Source of the DNA: Stenotrophomonas maltophilia
GTDB taxonomy: Bacteria; Pseudomonadota; Gammaproteobacteria; Xanthomonadales; Xanthomonadaceae
Direction: 5' to 3'
Length of the DNA: 64,000 bases
NCBI GenBank assembly: GCA_009912235.1
Contig: WNDS01000004.1
Span: 186,001-250,000, forward strand
How positions within the stretch are numbered: the first letter of the stretch is position 1; each line of letters starts with the position of its first letter. A program made the position numbers and the translations under genes. Shown in pieces: positions 8,108-17,538 of the stretch. The notes below the pieces were generated by a model. The model worked only from the letters and a program-made list of their open reading frames with translations, did no database searches and was not told where the DNA came from.

Positions 8108-8194
8108 CCCCACGCCGGCGTGGGGGTGAACCCAAGACGGCCGCGCACGCCACGCCACTTCCACAGGTCCGCGTTGCCCTCTTGGGTTCACCCC
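8108..8194 (+). promoter_or_regulatory. Long inverted repeats between ahpC and ahpF
   Basis: Two perfect structures overlap here. One is the 18-base palindrome CCCCACGCCGGCGTGGGG at 8108-8125. The other is a 15-base inverted repeat, GGGGTGAACCCAAGA at 8123-8137 and its exact reverse complement at 8180-8194, with a 42-base loop. No U-run follows. They may act as an mRNA-stabilising or attenuating structure that sets the ahpC to ahpF ratio. The 237-base gap has no visible gene. Confidence 0.6.
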
Positions 8195-8289
8195 TACCCC
8201 CTCGCTAGTCCGCTACCTTGGTTGGCGGTGCCACGTGCTCTTTTTGCCCGAATTCCGGCAACACCCGGTCATAACCCCAGGAGATCAGC

Positions 8290-9882
8290 ATGTTGGATGC
8301 CAACCTGCAGTCGCAGCTGAAGACCTATCTGGAGCGCGTCACCCGCCCGATCCAGATCACCGCGCACGCCGATGACGGCGCCAAGTCGCAGGAAATGCTG
8401 GAGCTGCTGCAGACCCTGGACAGCCTGTCGGACAAGATCACGCTGCAGGTGCAGCGCGACGGCCAGGGCCGCGTGCCCTCCTTCGACCTGGGCACCCCGG
8501 GCCAGGACATCCACCTGACCTTCGCCGGCCTGCCGATGGGCCACGAATTCACCTCGCTGGTGCTGGCCCTGCTGCAAGTGGGTGGCCACCCGTCCAAGGC
8601 CACCGCCGAGCTGATCGAGCAGGTGCAGAACCTGGACGGCGACTTCCGCTTTGAAACCTACTTCTCGCTGTCCTGCCAGAACTGCCCGGACGTGGTGCAG
8701 GCGCTGAACCTGGCCGCCGTGCTCAACCCGCGCATCCAGCACGTGGCCATCGACGGTGCGCTGTTCTAGGACGAAGTGGAAAAGCGCGAGATCATGTCCG
8801 TGCCCACCGTGTACCTCAACGGCCAGATGTTCGACCAGGGCCGCATGACCCTGGAACAGATCGTGGCCAAGCTGGACACCAACGCCGGCAAGCGCGAGGC
8901 CGAGAAGATCGCCGCCAAGGACGCCTTCGACGTGCTGGTGGTGGGCGGTGGCCCGGCCGGCGCCGCAGCGGCCATCTACGCCGCGCGCAAGGGCATCCGC
9001 ACCGGCATCGCCGCCGAGCGTTTCGGTGGCCAGGTGCTGGACACGATGGCCATCGAGAACTTCATTTCGGTGAAGGAGACCGAGGGCCCGAAGCTGGCCA
9101 CCGCGCTGGAACAGCACGTGCGCGAGTACGAGGTGGACATCATGGACCTGCAGCGCGCCAGCGCGCTGGTGCCGGCCGGCGAAGACGGCCTGGTGCAGGT
9201 GCAGCTGGAAAACGGCGCGGTGCTGAAGTCGCGCTCGGTCATCCTGTCCACCGGCGCCCGCTGGCGGCAGATGAACGTGCCCGGCGAAGACCAGTACCGC
9301 AACAAGGGCGTGGCCTACTGCCCGCACTGCGACGGCCCGCTGTTCAAGGGCAAGCGCGTGGCGGTGATCGGCGGCGGCAACTCCGGCGTGGAAGCGGCCA
9401 TCGACCTGGCCGGCATCGTGTCGCATGTGACGCTGCCGGAGTTCGACAGCGCGCTGCGTGCCGATGAGGTTCTTCAGAAAAAGCTGCACAGCCTGGGCAA
9501 CGTGACCGTCATCACCAGCGCACAGACCACCGAAGTGCTGGGCGATGGCAGCCGTGTCACCGGCCTGGTCTACAAGGACCGGATCGGCGGCGATGCCCGC
9601 CGTGTCGAGCTCGAGGGCATCTTCGTGCAGATCGGCCTGCTGCCGAACACCGAATGGCTGAAGGACGTGGTGTCGCTTTCGCCGCGTGGCGAGATCGTCA
9701 TCGACGACCGTGGCCAGACCAGTGTGCCGGGTGTGTTCGCTGCAGGTGATTGCACCACGGTGCCCTACAAGCAGATCATCATTGCCATGGGTGCCGGTTC
9801 CACCGCCGCACTGAGCGCGTTCGATCACCTGATCCGCTCGTCCGTCACCCAGGGCAGCGGTGCTGTCGCCGAAGCTGCCTGA
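8290..9882 (+). pseudogene. ahpF: Alkyl hydroperoxide reductase subunit F, interrupted by an in-frame TAG
   Basis: AhpF is the NADH-dependent flavoprotein disulfide reductase that reduces AhpC. The full frame has about 530 codons, the normal size. The N-terminal double thioredoxin fold carries C129/C132 (SCQNCPD), then come the FAD site [12 protein letters not shown], the redox pair C344/C347 (YCPHCDG) and the NADH site [12 protein letters not shown]. Codon 160 is TAG (8767-8769) where conserved proteins have glutamine (GALFQDEVEK), a CAG to TAG change. Everything after it is intact, including the C-terminal [11 protein letters not shown]. Either a sequencing error, a true nonsense mutation, or read-through. 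Confidence 0.93.
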
Positions 9883-9968
9883 ACCACCGTTCCCGGGTCA
9901 TCGGGAACATCAGGGTCCGTCGGGTAAGCCACGCCGTCACCCGGTCCATTACCCGAAGAGGCCTGAGG

Positions 9969-10937
9969 ATGAACCTACGCGATCTGAAGTACCTGGCGGC
10001 CCTGGCCGAGCACAAGCATTTCGGCCGGGCCGCCGCCTCCTGTTTCGTCAGCCAGCCCACGCTGTCCACCCAGATCCGCAAGCTGGAGGAAGAGCTGGGC
10101 GTGCCGCTGGTGGAACGGGCACCGCGCAAGGTCATGCTCACCCCGGCCGGGCAGGATGCCGCCGCCCGTGCGCGGGTGATCGTGGCTGAAGTGGAACAGA
10201 TGAAGGAAGCCGCGCGCCGCAGCCGCGACCCGGAAGCTGGCACCGTGCGCCTGGGCATCTTCCCCACGCTGGGCCCCTACCTGCTGCCGCACGTGATTCC
10301 GCGCATCCGCGACCGCTTCCCCGAGCTGGAACTGCTGCTGGTGGAAGAAAAGAGCGACGTGCTGCTGGAACGCCTGCGCGAAGGCCGGCTGGATGCGGCA
10401 CTGCTGGCGCTGCCGGTGGTGGACGACCAGCTGCATGCCGAATTCCTGTTCGAGGAACCGTTCCTGCTGGCGGTGTCCGGCCAGCACCCACTGGCCAGCC
10501 GCGAGCATCTGGACGTGCAGGAACTGGCCACGCAGAAGCTGCTGCTGCTGGAAGACGGCCACTGCCTGCGCGACCAGGCGCTGGAAGTGTGCCGCCTGTT
10601 CGGCGCCAACGAGAAATCCGAATTCCGCGCCACCAGCCTGGAAACGCTGCGCCAGATGGTAGCCGCCGACGTGGGCATCACCCTGCTGCCCAGCCTGTCG
10701 GTGCAGCCGCCGGTGCCGCGCTCGACCAACATCCGGCTGATCGATTTCGTCGGCGAAGGCCGGCCCAGCCGCCGCATCGCCATGATCTGGCGGCGCAGCT
10801 CGGCCATGCACAGCTTTCTGCTGGAGCTGGCCGAACAGTTCAAGCGGCTGCCGCAGAAACTGTTCACCCTGGACGAGCAGACGCGCATGGCCGCGCTGGC
10901 CCCGCCGGCGGCAACCGGCCCCGCGCTGAACGGCTGA
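9969..10937 (+). CDS. oxyR: Hydrogen peroxide sensor and LysR-type activator OxyR
   Basis: A LysR-family regulator of 322 residues. The N-terminal winged helix-turn-helix (MNLRDLKYLAALAEHKHFGR to STQIRKLEEELG) binds DNA; the C-terminal periplasmic-binding-like domain senses peroxide. The two redox cysteines fall exactly at C199 (EDGHCLRDQ) and C208 (EVCRLFG), as in characterised OxyR proteins. It lies 86 bases after ahpF in the same direction, the usual ahpC-ahpF-oxyR order of Xanthomonas. A strong rho-independent terminator follows. It probably acts on the ATAG/CTAT boxes before ahpC. Confidence 0.97.
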   Translation: MNLRDLKYLAALAEHKHFGRAAASCFVSQPTLSTQIRKLEEELGVPLVERAPRKVMLTPAGQDAAARARVIVAEVEQMKEAARRSRDPEAGTVRLGIFPTLGPYLLPHVIPRIRDRFPELELLLVEEKSDVLLERLREGRLDAALLALPVVDDQLHAEFLFEEPFLLAVSGQHPLASREHLDVQELATQKLLLLEDGHCLRDQALEVCRLFGANEKSEFRATSLETLRQMVAADVGITLLPSLSVQPPVPRSTNIRLIDFVGEGRPSRRIAMIWRRSSAMHSFLLELAEQFKRLPQKLFTLDEQTRMAALAPPAATGPALNG

Positions 10938-11007
10938 ACCACGCTGTTGCAGCACCGGAACGGCAGACAGTCGATTCCGGACGCGAATGTCCCCACAATA
11001 CAGACAG

Positions 11008-11036
11008 GCGGCGCCAGAAGGCGCCGCCTTTTGCAT
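11008..11036 (+). terminator. Rho-independent terminator after oxyR
   Basis: GGCGGCGCC, loop AGAA, GGCGCCGCC, then TTTT. A textbook stem with a U-run, ending the oxyR transcript 24 bases before rnk. Confidence 0.85.
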
Positions 11037-11059
11037 GGTCCACCACCAAGGAGTTTTCC

Positions 11060-11464
11060 ATGACCACCGCCAGCGGCCTGCCGCCGTCAATCATTGTTTC
11101 CAGCCACGACATGGACCGCCTGGACGCCATGCTCGATTCCCCCGCGCTGAGCCAGACGCCCGCCGCGCTCGCGCTCGCCCAGGAGCTCAACCGTGCCACC
11201 GTGGTGGCGCCTGACCAGATTCCCGCGGGCACCGTCATGATGCATTCGCGCGTGGAGTGCGAAGATGAGGTGTTCGGCGAAAAGCACGTGCTCACCCTGG
11301 TCTTCCCCCGCGAAGCCAACGTCGACAAAGGCAAGGTGTCCGTGCTGGCACCGGTCGGCAGTGCCCTGCTGGGCCTGTCGGTCGGCCAGAGCATCGACTG
11401 GACCGCGCCGGGTGGCCGCAGGCTGCGCGTGCGCGTCATCGCCGTTCACAACGCTCATCTCTGA
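11060..11464 (+). CDS. rnk: Rnk-like regulator of nucleoside diphosphate kinase (GreA/B C-terminal fold)
   Basis: A 134-residue protein. A short helical N-terminus (PSIIVSSHDMDRLDAMLDS) is followed by a GreA/GreB C-terminal beta domain (VMMHSRVECEDEVFGEKH to APVGSALLGLSVGQSIDW). Rnk proteins bind RNA polymerase near the secondary channel but lack the long Gre coiled coil needed for transcript cleavage. Length matches E. coli Rnk. It has its own ribosome site (AAGGAG) and stands alone between the oxyR terminator and tal. Confidence 0.85.
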   Translation: MTTASGLPPSIIVSSHDMDRLDAMLDSPALSQTPAALALAQELNRATVVAPDQIPAGTVMMHSRVECEDEVFGEKHVLTLVFPREANVDKGKVSVLAPVGSALLGLSVGQSIDWTAPGGRRLRVRVIAVHNAHL

Positions 11465-11512
11465 ACCCCGCTGCGCACCGCGCGCGATCCGTTCCATTGC
11501 CAGGAGTTGTCC

Positions 11513-12469
11513 ATGAGTACCCCGTCCCAACTGTCCCAGCTGCGCGAACTGTCCGTGGTCGTCGCCGACACCGGTGATTACGACGCCATCAAGCGCCTGA
11601 AGCCGGTGGACTGCACCACCAACCCGACCCTGGTGAAGAAGGCGTTGGACCTGCCGGTCTACGCCGAACTGATCGAGCGCGAGCTGGCCTGGGGCCGGCA
11701 GCAGGGCGGCGACCGCGATGCGGTCGTCAATACCATCGCCGACCGCTTGACGATCGGCGTGGGCGCGCTGCTGAGCACGCTGGTGCCGGGCCGCGTGTCC
11801 ACCGAAGTGGATGCCGACCTGGCCCACGACACCGCCGCCACCGTGGCCAAGGCCCGCCAGTTCATCCAGATGTACGCCAATGCCGGCGTGCCGCGCGAGA
11901 AGATCCTGATCAAGATCGCCGCGACCTGGGAAGGCGTGGAAGCCGCACGCGTGCTGCAGGCCGAAGGCATCGACTGCAACCTGACGCTGATCTTCAACCC
12001 CGCCCAGGCACTGGCCTGCAGCGAAGCCGGGGCCTACCTGATCTCGCCGTTCGTCGGCCGCATCCTGGACTGGTACGTGGCCAACGGCCAGAGCCCGGCC
12101 AACATCGACGAGGACCCGGGCGTGGTGTTCGTGCGCGGCGTCTACGCCGAGTTCAAGCGCCGCGGTTCGAAGACCGTGGTGATGGGCGCCTCGTTCCGCT
12201 CCACCGCACAGATCGAAGCGCTGGCCGGCTGCGACCGCCTGACCATTTCGCCGGACCTGCTGGAAAAGCTGGACGCCGACCACGGAGACCTGCCGCGCAA
12301 GCTGGTGGCCGGTGCCGCCGAAGCCGGCGACGTTACCCCGGTCACGGCTGCCACCTTCGCCGCTGACCTGGCCGCAGACCCGATGGCCACCGAAAAGCTG
12401 TCCACCGGCATCGACGCCTTCGCCAAGGACCTGGAAGCGCTGCGCCAGCGCATCCGCGCCGAGCTGTAA
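11513..12469 (+). CDS. tal: Transaldolase
   Basis: A 318-residue class I transaldolase of the TalB type, which moves a dihydroxyacetone unit between sugar phosphates in the non-oxidative pentose phosphate pathway. Motifs: [13 protein letters not shown] near the N-terminus, [11 protein letters not shown], and the Schiff-base lysine K134 in IKIAATWEG, followed by [12 protein letters not shown]. Start ATG 11513 is preceded by CAGGAG. It ends in TAA just before a strong hairpin shared with the convergent MFS gene. Confidence 0.96.
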   Translation: MSTPSQLSQLRELSVVVADTGDYDAIKRLKPVDCTTNPTLVKKALDLPVYAELIERELAWGRQQGGDRDAVVNTIADRLTIGVGALLSTLVPGRVSTEVDADLAHDTAATVAKARQFIQMYANAGVPREKILIKIAATWEGVEAARVLQAEGIDCNLTLIFNPAQALACSEAGAYLISPFVGRILDWYVANGQSPANIDEDPGVVFVRGVYAEFKRRGSKTVVMGASFRSTAQIEALAGCDRLTISPDLLEKLDADHGDLPRKLVAGAAEAGDVTPVTAATFAADLAADPMATEKLSTGIDAFAKDLEALRQRIRAEL

Positions 12470-12500
12470 GCAGCGGCGCTGCACACGCGGCCGCACCACC

Positions 12501-12527
12501 CCGCGCCGGGCGCGATGCCCGGCGCGG
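12501..12527. terminator. Hairpin between tal and the convergent MFS gene
   Basis: CCGCGCCGGGC, short loop, GCCCGGCGCGG. A strong GC stem with no clear U-run on either side, placed where both converging transcripts would end. Confidence 0.6.
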
Positions 12528-12533
12528 TCTGCG

Positions 12534-13693
12534 TTACTGGGCCGTCGCCACCTGCGCGCGACGGCTGCCCAGCCAGGCCAGCAGCAGGCCGCCGGCCGCC
12601 AGCAGGCCGCCGGCCACGGGAATGGCCGCATAGCCCAGGCCCACGCTCAGCACGCCACCGCCCAGCGCCGCACCCAGTGCATTGCCCAGGTTGAACGCAC
12701 CGACGTTGATCGACGAGGCCAGGCCCGGCGCTTCGGAGGCAGCTTCCATCACCCGGATCTGCAGCGGCGGCACGATGGCGAAGGTGGCCGCGCCCCAGAC
12801 CAGCAGGCCGATGGCTGCGGTGATGTGGGTGGTGAACGCCAGCGGCAGCACGAACATCAACACTGCCAGTACGGCCAGCAGGATGCGGGTGGCGCCATCG
12901 AGCTACCAGTCGGTCATGCCCCCGCCGATGCCGTTGCCCAGCGTGAAGCCGATGCCGATCAGCGCCAGCGACAGCGCGATGAAGGCATTGGAGGCACCGG
13001 TGATCTCCGACAGCACCGGGCCACGTAGGTGTACAGGGTGAACATGGCACCGGCACCGACCACGGTGGTGGCCATGGCCAGCAGCACCGTCGGGTGGGTG
13101 ATCGCCTTCAGTTCGCGGCGCACGTCCGGGCGCGGGCCCGGTGCCGACGGCGGCAGCGCCAGCCCCAGCGCGATGATCGCCAGCAGGCCCAGCACCGCGG
13201 TGCCGCCGAACGCCAGGCGCCAGCCCAGCTGCTGGCCGACCCAGGTGGCCGCCGGCACGCCACCGATGTTGGCGATGGTCAGGCCCATGAACATGGTGGC
13301 CACCGCACCGGCCTGCTTGTCCTTCGGCACCAGGCTGGCCGCCACCACCGCACCGATGCCGAAGAACGCACCGTGGTTGAGGCTGGTGACCAGCCACGAC
13401 AGCAGCAGCAGGCCGTAGTTGGGCGCCAGTGCGGACAGCACGTTGCCGACGATGAAGATCGACATCAGCAGCATCAGCGCGGTGCGCCGGCCGAAGCGGC
13501 CCAGCGCCAGGGTCATCACCGGTGCGCCCAGCATCACGCCCACCGCATAGGCGGTGATCAGCATGCCGGCGCTGGGAATGCTGACATCCACGCCCTGGGC
13601 AATGACCGGCAGCAGGCCCATCTGGGTGAATTCGGTGGTGCCGATGGCGAAGGCGCCCACGGCAAGGGCGAGCAAGGCGGCTCGGGTGTTCAT
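12534..13693 (-). pseudogene. MFS efflux transporter (AraJ/YdhP type), with one frameshift and one TAG
   Basis: Twelve-helix major facilitator, starting MNTRAALLALAVGAFAIGTTE with the GRFGRRTALM motif A near residue 65, as in sugar or drug efflux members of the AraJ group. About 224 codons in, after FTLYTYVA, a G:C base is missing in the run at 13018-13020; the other frame continues with PVLSEITGASNAF. Then an in-frame TAG at 12903-12905 follows GMTDW, before LDGATRILLAVLAV, and the remaining helices run to a TAA at 12534. Repairing both lesions gives a full-length protein of about 386 residues. Function as written would be lost. Confidence 0.85.
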
Positions 13694-13831
13694 GGTGGCA
13701 GCTCCTGGGGGTGGGGCCGGAGGAAAAAGAAGCGCGTAGCCTGCGCGCTTTGCGGCTTTGGATTAAGCCGTGCCGGGGGAAACACCGTTGAATGCACTTC
13801 ATAAATGGCGCCCACGCGGCGCCGGCCCACA

Positions 13832-13860
13832 AAAAAGCCCGGCCGGGGCCGGGGTTGTTC
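13832..13860 (-). terminator. Terminator after the TerC gene
   Basis: On the minus strand CCCCGGCCCCGGCCGGGC is followed by TTTTTTG. Good stem and U-run, 20 bases after the TerC stop. Confidence 0.75.
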
Positions 13861-13878
13861 GCGGCAGGTGCCGGGCGG

Positions 13879-14616
13879 TCAGTGGGCGCCGCTGCCCTGT
13901 GCGTTGCGGCGCATCAGCAGGTTCAGCCACTCCACCAGCACCGAGAAGCCCATCGCGGCGTAGATGTAGGGCTTGGGCACGTGCACGTCCAGGCCATCGA
14001 GGATCAGCACCATGCCGATCATCAGGATAAAGGCCAGCGCCAGCATCTTCACCGTCGGGTTGGCGTCGATGAAGCGGCCCAGCGGGTTGGCGGTCAGCAG
14101 CATTACCAGCACCGACAGCAGGATGGAGGCCACCATCACCGGGATGTGGTCGCCGATGCCGACGGCGGTGATGACCGAGTCCAGCGAGAACACGATGTCG
14201 ATCACCGCGATCTGCGCGATCACATAGCCGAACACGGCCGAGGCCTTCTTGTTGTCGCCGCCCTCATCGCCACCGCCACCACCGATCAGCTCGCGGATTT
14301 CCATCACGCCCTTGATGATCAGGAACAGGCCGCCGACGATCAGCACCAGGTCGCGGATGGAAATGCCCATGCCGGCGATGGTGAACAAGTTGGCGGCCAT
14401 GTGCGCCAGGTAGGCCAGCGAGACCAGCAGCGCGATGCGGGTGATGCAGGCCAAAGCGATGCCGAGCTTGCGCGCGAACGGGCGGCGTTCCTCGGGCAGC
14501 TTGCTGACCGCGATGGAGATGAACACCAGGTTGTCGATGCCGAGCACGATTTCCAGGGCACTGAGGGTGAACAGGGTCACCCAGGCGTTGGGGTCGGCGA
14601 GGAACTCAAAAGACAT
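13879..14616 (-). CDS. TerC family integral membrane protein
   Basis: A 245-residue membrane protein with seven or so hydrophobic helices. The family signature lies at the start (LFTLSALEIVLGIDNLVFI) and again in the middle (VIDIVFSLDSVITAVG), two conserved segments with buried acidic residues typical of TerC/Alx proteins. These are linked to tellurite resistance and, more recently, to manganese export during protein secretion; which applies here is not shown. A cytoplasmic loop IGGGGGDEGGDNKKA divides the two halves. It stands next to dgkA on the same strand. Confidence 0.9.
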   Translation of the reverse strand: MSFEFLADPNAWVTLFTLSALEIVLGIDNLVFISIAVSKLPEERRPFARKLGIALACITRIALLVSLAYLAHMAANLFTIAGMGISIRDLVLIVGGLFLIIKGVMEIRELIGGGGGDEGGDNKKASAVFGYVIAQIAVIDIVFSLDSVITAVGIGDHIPVMVASILLSVLVMLLTANPLGRFIDANPTVKMLALAFILMIGMVLILDGLDVHVPKPYIYAAMGFSVLVEWLNLLMRRNAQGSGAH

Positions 14617-14648
14617 GGAAACTCTTCAGGACAGTGGGGGAATGAGGG

Positions 14649-15062
14649 TCAGCCGTACGCGCCGGCCAGCAGGTGGGGCACCACGACCAGCGCCCAGCAC
14701 AGCAGCACGTTCATCATCAGGATGAACACCGCCGCCGAACCCATGTCCTTGGCGCGACCGGCCAGTTCGTGGATTTCGGCACCGTAGCGCTCGATCACCG
14801 CTTCAATGGCCGAGTTCGCCAGTTCCATAGCCAGCACCAGCAGCATCGAGCCGATCAGCAGCGCGCGCTCGACCGGGGTCTGGCCCAGCCACAGCGCCAG
14901 CGGCGCCAGCAGCACCAGCAGGTAGACCTCCAGCCGGAATGAGGATTCGTGCAGCAAGGCGGCGCGCAGGCCCTGCCAGGACCAGCGCGCGGCCTGGAAG
15001 ATGCGGCGGGGGCCGCGCGGCAGGTGGCCGAACTGGTCAGCCACGGGCGAGGATTCCTGCAC
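14649..15062 (-). CDS. dgkA: Diacylglycerol kinase
   Basis: A small 137-residue trimeric inner-membrane enzyme that phosphorylates diacylglycerol to phosphatidic acid, recycling lipid from membrane-derived oligosaccharide or LPS modification. Three membrane helices are evident. The signature ELANSAIEAVIERYG (about residues 81-95) holds the catalytic glutamates, with the amphipathic N-terminal helix (RIFQAARWSWQGLRAAL) ahead of it and KDMGSAAVF in the third helix. Length and layout match E. coli DgkA. Confidence 0.95.
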   Translation of the reverse strand: MQESSPVADQFGHLPRGPRRIFQAARWSWQGLRAALLHESSFRLEVYLLVLLAPLALWLGQTPVERALLIGSMLLVLAMELANSAIEAVIERYGAEIHELAGRAKDMGSAAVFILMMNVLLCWALVVVPHLLAGAYG

Positions 15063-15264
15063 GGGCGAAGGTTCCAGAAACGAGGTCGCAACGCAGCGAC
15101 CGGGCAGATGCGCGGTGGGGGCTCATGAAGGCTGGCTTGGGGCGGACGGCGCACAGTTTGCCACATGGGGCGGCAGAGCCTCCCCAATGGCCGCCCCGGG
15201 CACGCTCCGGGGACGCGCTACGGCCTATGATCGAGGGCTGTTTTTTCGTTGCTGGAGATTGCCG

Positions 15265-15966
15265 ATGCTGTTGCGTTCCCGTACCTGCCTGTTCGCCCTG
15301 GGCCTGCTGGCTGCGCCGCTGGCGCAGGCGCTGAGCCCGCCCACCGCGCCGCAGGTGCCGGCCCAGGTGTCCAACGTGGCCTGGGAAGGTGACATCGCCG
15401 CGTTCCTGAAGGCCGACCAGGCCGCGCCGCCGCCGAAGGGCGGGATCGAGTTCATCGGCAGCTCGTCGGTGCGGTTCTGGGACAGCCTGGCCCGCGACTT
15501 CCCCGGCCAGCCGGTGTTCAACCGCGGCTTCGGCGGTTCGGAAATACGCGACAGCACCTGGTACGCCGACCGCATCGTGGTGCCGTATGCGCCCTGCAAG
15601 GTGTTCTTCTACGCCGGCGACAACGACCTCAACAGCGGCCGCAGCGCCACCCAGGTGCGCGACGACGTGGTGGCCTTCGTGCAGCGCGTGCACCGCTTTC
15701 TGCCCACCACCACGGTGGAATACCTGTCGATCAAGCCCAGCCCGTCGCGCGCGCACCTGCTGCCGGCGATCAAGCAGGCCGATGCGATGATCAAGACCGC
15801 CCTGGCCCGCCTGCCCAATACCGGCTACACCGATGTCTACACGCCGATGCTGGGCGCCGACGGCCAGCCCGATGCGCAGCTGTTCCGCGAGGACATGCTG
15901 CACATGACCCCGGCCGGGTATGCGTTGTGGACCCGGGCGGTGGCACCGAAGGTGAAGTGCGATTGA
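15265..15966 (+). CDS. Secreted SGNH/GDSL hydrolase
   Basis: A 233-residue protein with a signal peptide (MLLRSRTCLFALGLLAAPLAQA). The mature part has the SGNH blocks: catalytic serine in EFIGSSSVRFWDS, glycine in NRGFGGSEIRD, asparagine in FYAGDNDLNSG and the Asp/His pair near MLHMTPAGYALW. Family members are esterases, lipases or carbohydrate deacetylases acting outside the cytoplasm. It is divergent from dgkA and monocistronic, followed by SMAG repeats. Substrate unknown. Confidence 0.85.
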   Translation: MLLRSRTCLFALGLLAAPLAQALSPPTAPQVPAQVSNVAWEGDIAAFLKADQAAPPPKGGIEFIGSSSVRFWDSLARDFPGQPVFNRGFGGSEIRDSTWYADRIVVPYAPCKVFFYAGDNDLNSGRSATQVRDDVVAFVQRVHRFLPTTTVEYLSIKPSPSRAHLLPAIKQADAMIKTALARLPNTGYTDVYTPMLGADGQPDAQLFREDMLHMTPAGYALWTRAVAPKVKCD

Positions 15967-15994
15967 GGCACCCGCGCCGGGGTGCAGAGCGTTT

Positions 15995-16148
15995 GTAGAG
16001 CCAGGCCATGCCTGGCTGGACGTGCCGGGGTATCGCACGGTGCGGGGTTCATCCACGCACGGCGTGGATCTACAAAAGCCGGGGCCCTGCGCGTCTGGTC
16101 CCATCCACGCATCGCGTGGATGTACAGAAGCCGGGGCCCTGCGCGTCT
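15995..16148. repeat. Three SMAG units with a 52-base tandem duplication
   Basis: GTAGAGCCAGGCC at 15995 is followed by two CATCCACGC...GGAT units (16050-16073, 16102-16125). The 20-mer AGCCGGGGCCCTGCGCGTCT occurs at 16077 and again at 16129, showing that unit plus flank was duplicated. The array touches the stop codon of the histidine kinase. Confidence 0.85.
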
Positions 16149-17418
16149 AGCGGAAAATCACCGTGGCTTCGGTGCCCTCGCCCGGTTCGCTGGTCAGTGC
16201 CACCTTCCAGCCGAAGCGGTCGCACAGGCGGCGCACGATCGACAGGCCCAGGCCGGTGCCCTGCGGGCGGCTGGGTTCGGCGCGGTAGAACGGTTCGAAG
16301 GCGCGGGCCAGTGCTTCGGCGCTCATGCCGATGCCGGTATCGCGCACGGTCACCCGGTCGGCCTGCACGGTCACGTCGATGCGGCCTTCGTCGGTATAGC
16401 TGCACGCATTGCGCACCAGGTTGCTGACCACCACCTGCAGCACGCGCGGCGCGGCATGCAGCTGCACCGGCCCCGGGCTGTGCAGGTGCACGCTGACCGG
16501 GCGGCTGCCCAACAGCTCGTTGACGTTGTCCACTTCGTAGCGCACCACCTCCACCACATCGAACGTCTCGATCTGTGGCTCGATGTCCGCTTCGCGGGCC
16601 AGGATCAGGAAAGCGTCGATCACCGCCTCCATGTCCCGGCCTGCCCGCTGGATGCGCTGCAGGCTGCGGCGCAGGCGCGGGGCCAGGCTGTCATCGCCCA
16701 GTGCCATGTCGCTGGCCACGCGGATCACCGTGAGCGGGGTGCGCAGTTCATGGCTGGCATCGCGGGTGAAGTTGCGCTCGCGAGCCACGTGCGCGCTGAC
16801 CCGGTTGGCCAGCGAATGCAGCGCGGCGGCCAGCTGCCGGGTCTCGCCCTGCATGTCGGCCGGCAGCTTGTTCGGCTCCAGGTCGGCCGCTTCGGGGTGG
16901 CCCGGGTCCCAGCGCGAAACCCGGCGCACCAGCCAGTTCACCGGTGACACCAGCCGCTTGGACGCCCGGTAGGTCACCCAGGTGGCGCCGTACACGGCCA
17001 GCAGGGTCAGCAGCACCGGCACGATGCCGAACCAGAAGGCCAGCATTTCCGCGCGTGAGCGCATGAACACCAGGTAGAGGCGGCCCTCGGCACGTGCATC
17101 AACCAGCACCAGCTGGTCGTCGGCCGGCAGTTCGTGGAAGCCCGGCTGCAGCGCGCGCAGGTTGGCCGGCAGGGTCAGCGTGGAGCGCCCGGTTTCCACC
17201 AGGTAGCCACGGATGTTCTGGGTGTTGGGCGGCGGCTGCACGGGCGAAGCGTCGTACAGGGTCCAGTAGTAGGCCGCTTCCTCGCGCAGCGCGGCGCTGA
17301 CCAGGCTGTGCTTGATCACCAGCGACACCAGCCAGGCGCCCAGCAGGATGCCAAGGCTGGCCAGCACCGCTTGCAGGATGAAGGCGATACGGATCTTGCG
17401 CGGCAGGCCGTGCGGCAT
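16147..17418 (-). CDS. Sensor histidine kinase of a two-component pair
   Basis: A 423-residue inner-membrane kinase. Two transmembrane segments (about 8-36 and 131-152) frame a short periplasmic region. HAMP-like residues follow, then the dimerisation/phosphoacceptor box DASHELRTPLTVIR near residue 240. The ATPase domain has the N box (VVSNLVRNACSYTD), DTGIGM and GTGLGLSIVRRLC. It lies directly downstream of the response regulator at 17539 on the same strand, its evident partner. Stop is TAG. The stimulus cannot be inferred. Confidence 0.93.
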   Translation of the reverse strand: MPHGLPRKIRIAFILQAVLASLGILLGAWLVSLVIKHSLVSAALREEAAYYWTLYDASPVQPPPNTQNIRGYLVETGRSTLTLPANLRALQPGFHELPADDQLVLVDARAEGRLYLVFMRSRAEMLAFWFGIVPVLLTLLAVYGATWVTYRASKRLVSPVNWLVRRVSRWDPGHPEAADLEPNKLPADMQGETRQLAAALHSLANRVSAHVARERNFTRDASHELRTPLTVIRVASDMALGDDSLAPRLRRSLQRIQRAGRDMEAVIDAFLILAREADIEPQIETFDVVEVVRYEVDNVNELLGSRPVSVHLHSPGPVQLHAAPRVLQVVVSNLVRNACSYTDEGRIDVTVQADRVTVRDTGIGMSAEALARAFEPFYRAEPSRPQGTGLGLSIVRRLCDRFGWKVALTSEPGEGTEATVIFR

Positions 17419-17538
17419 TGCGGTGTCCCGGTCAGAGCGCTGCGATTATAGGCAGCACGCCGTCAGCCGGCCGTGCAAGGGGCGGTGCTAGCCCCCTTGC
17501 GGGGGCCAACGCAGAAGGTCGCGCCTTGCCGGGCCGGA

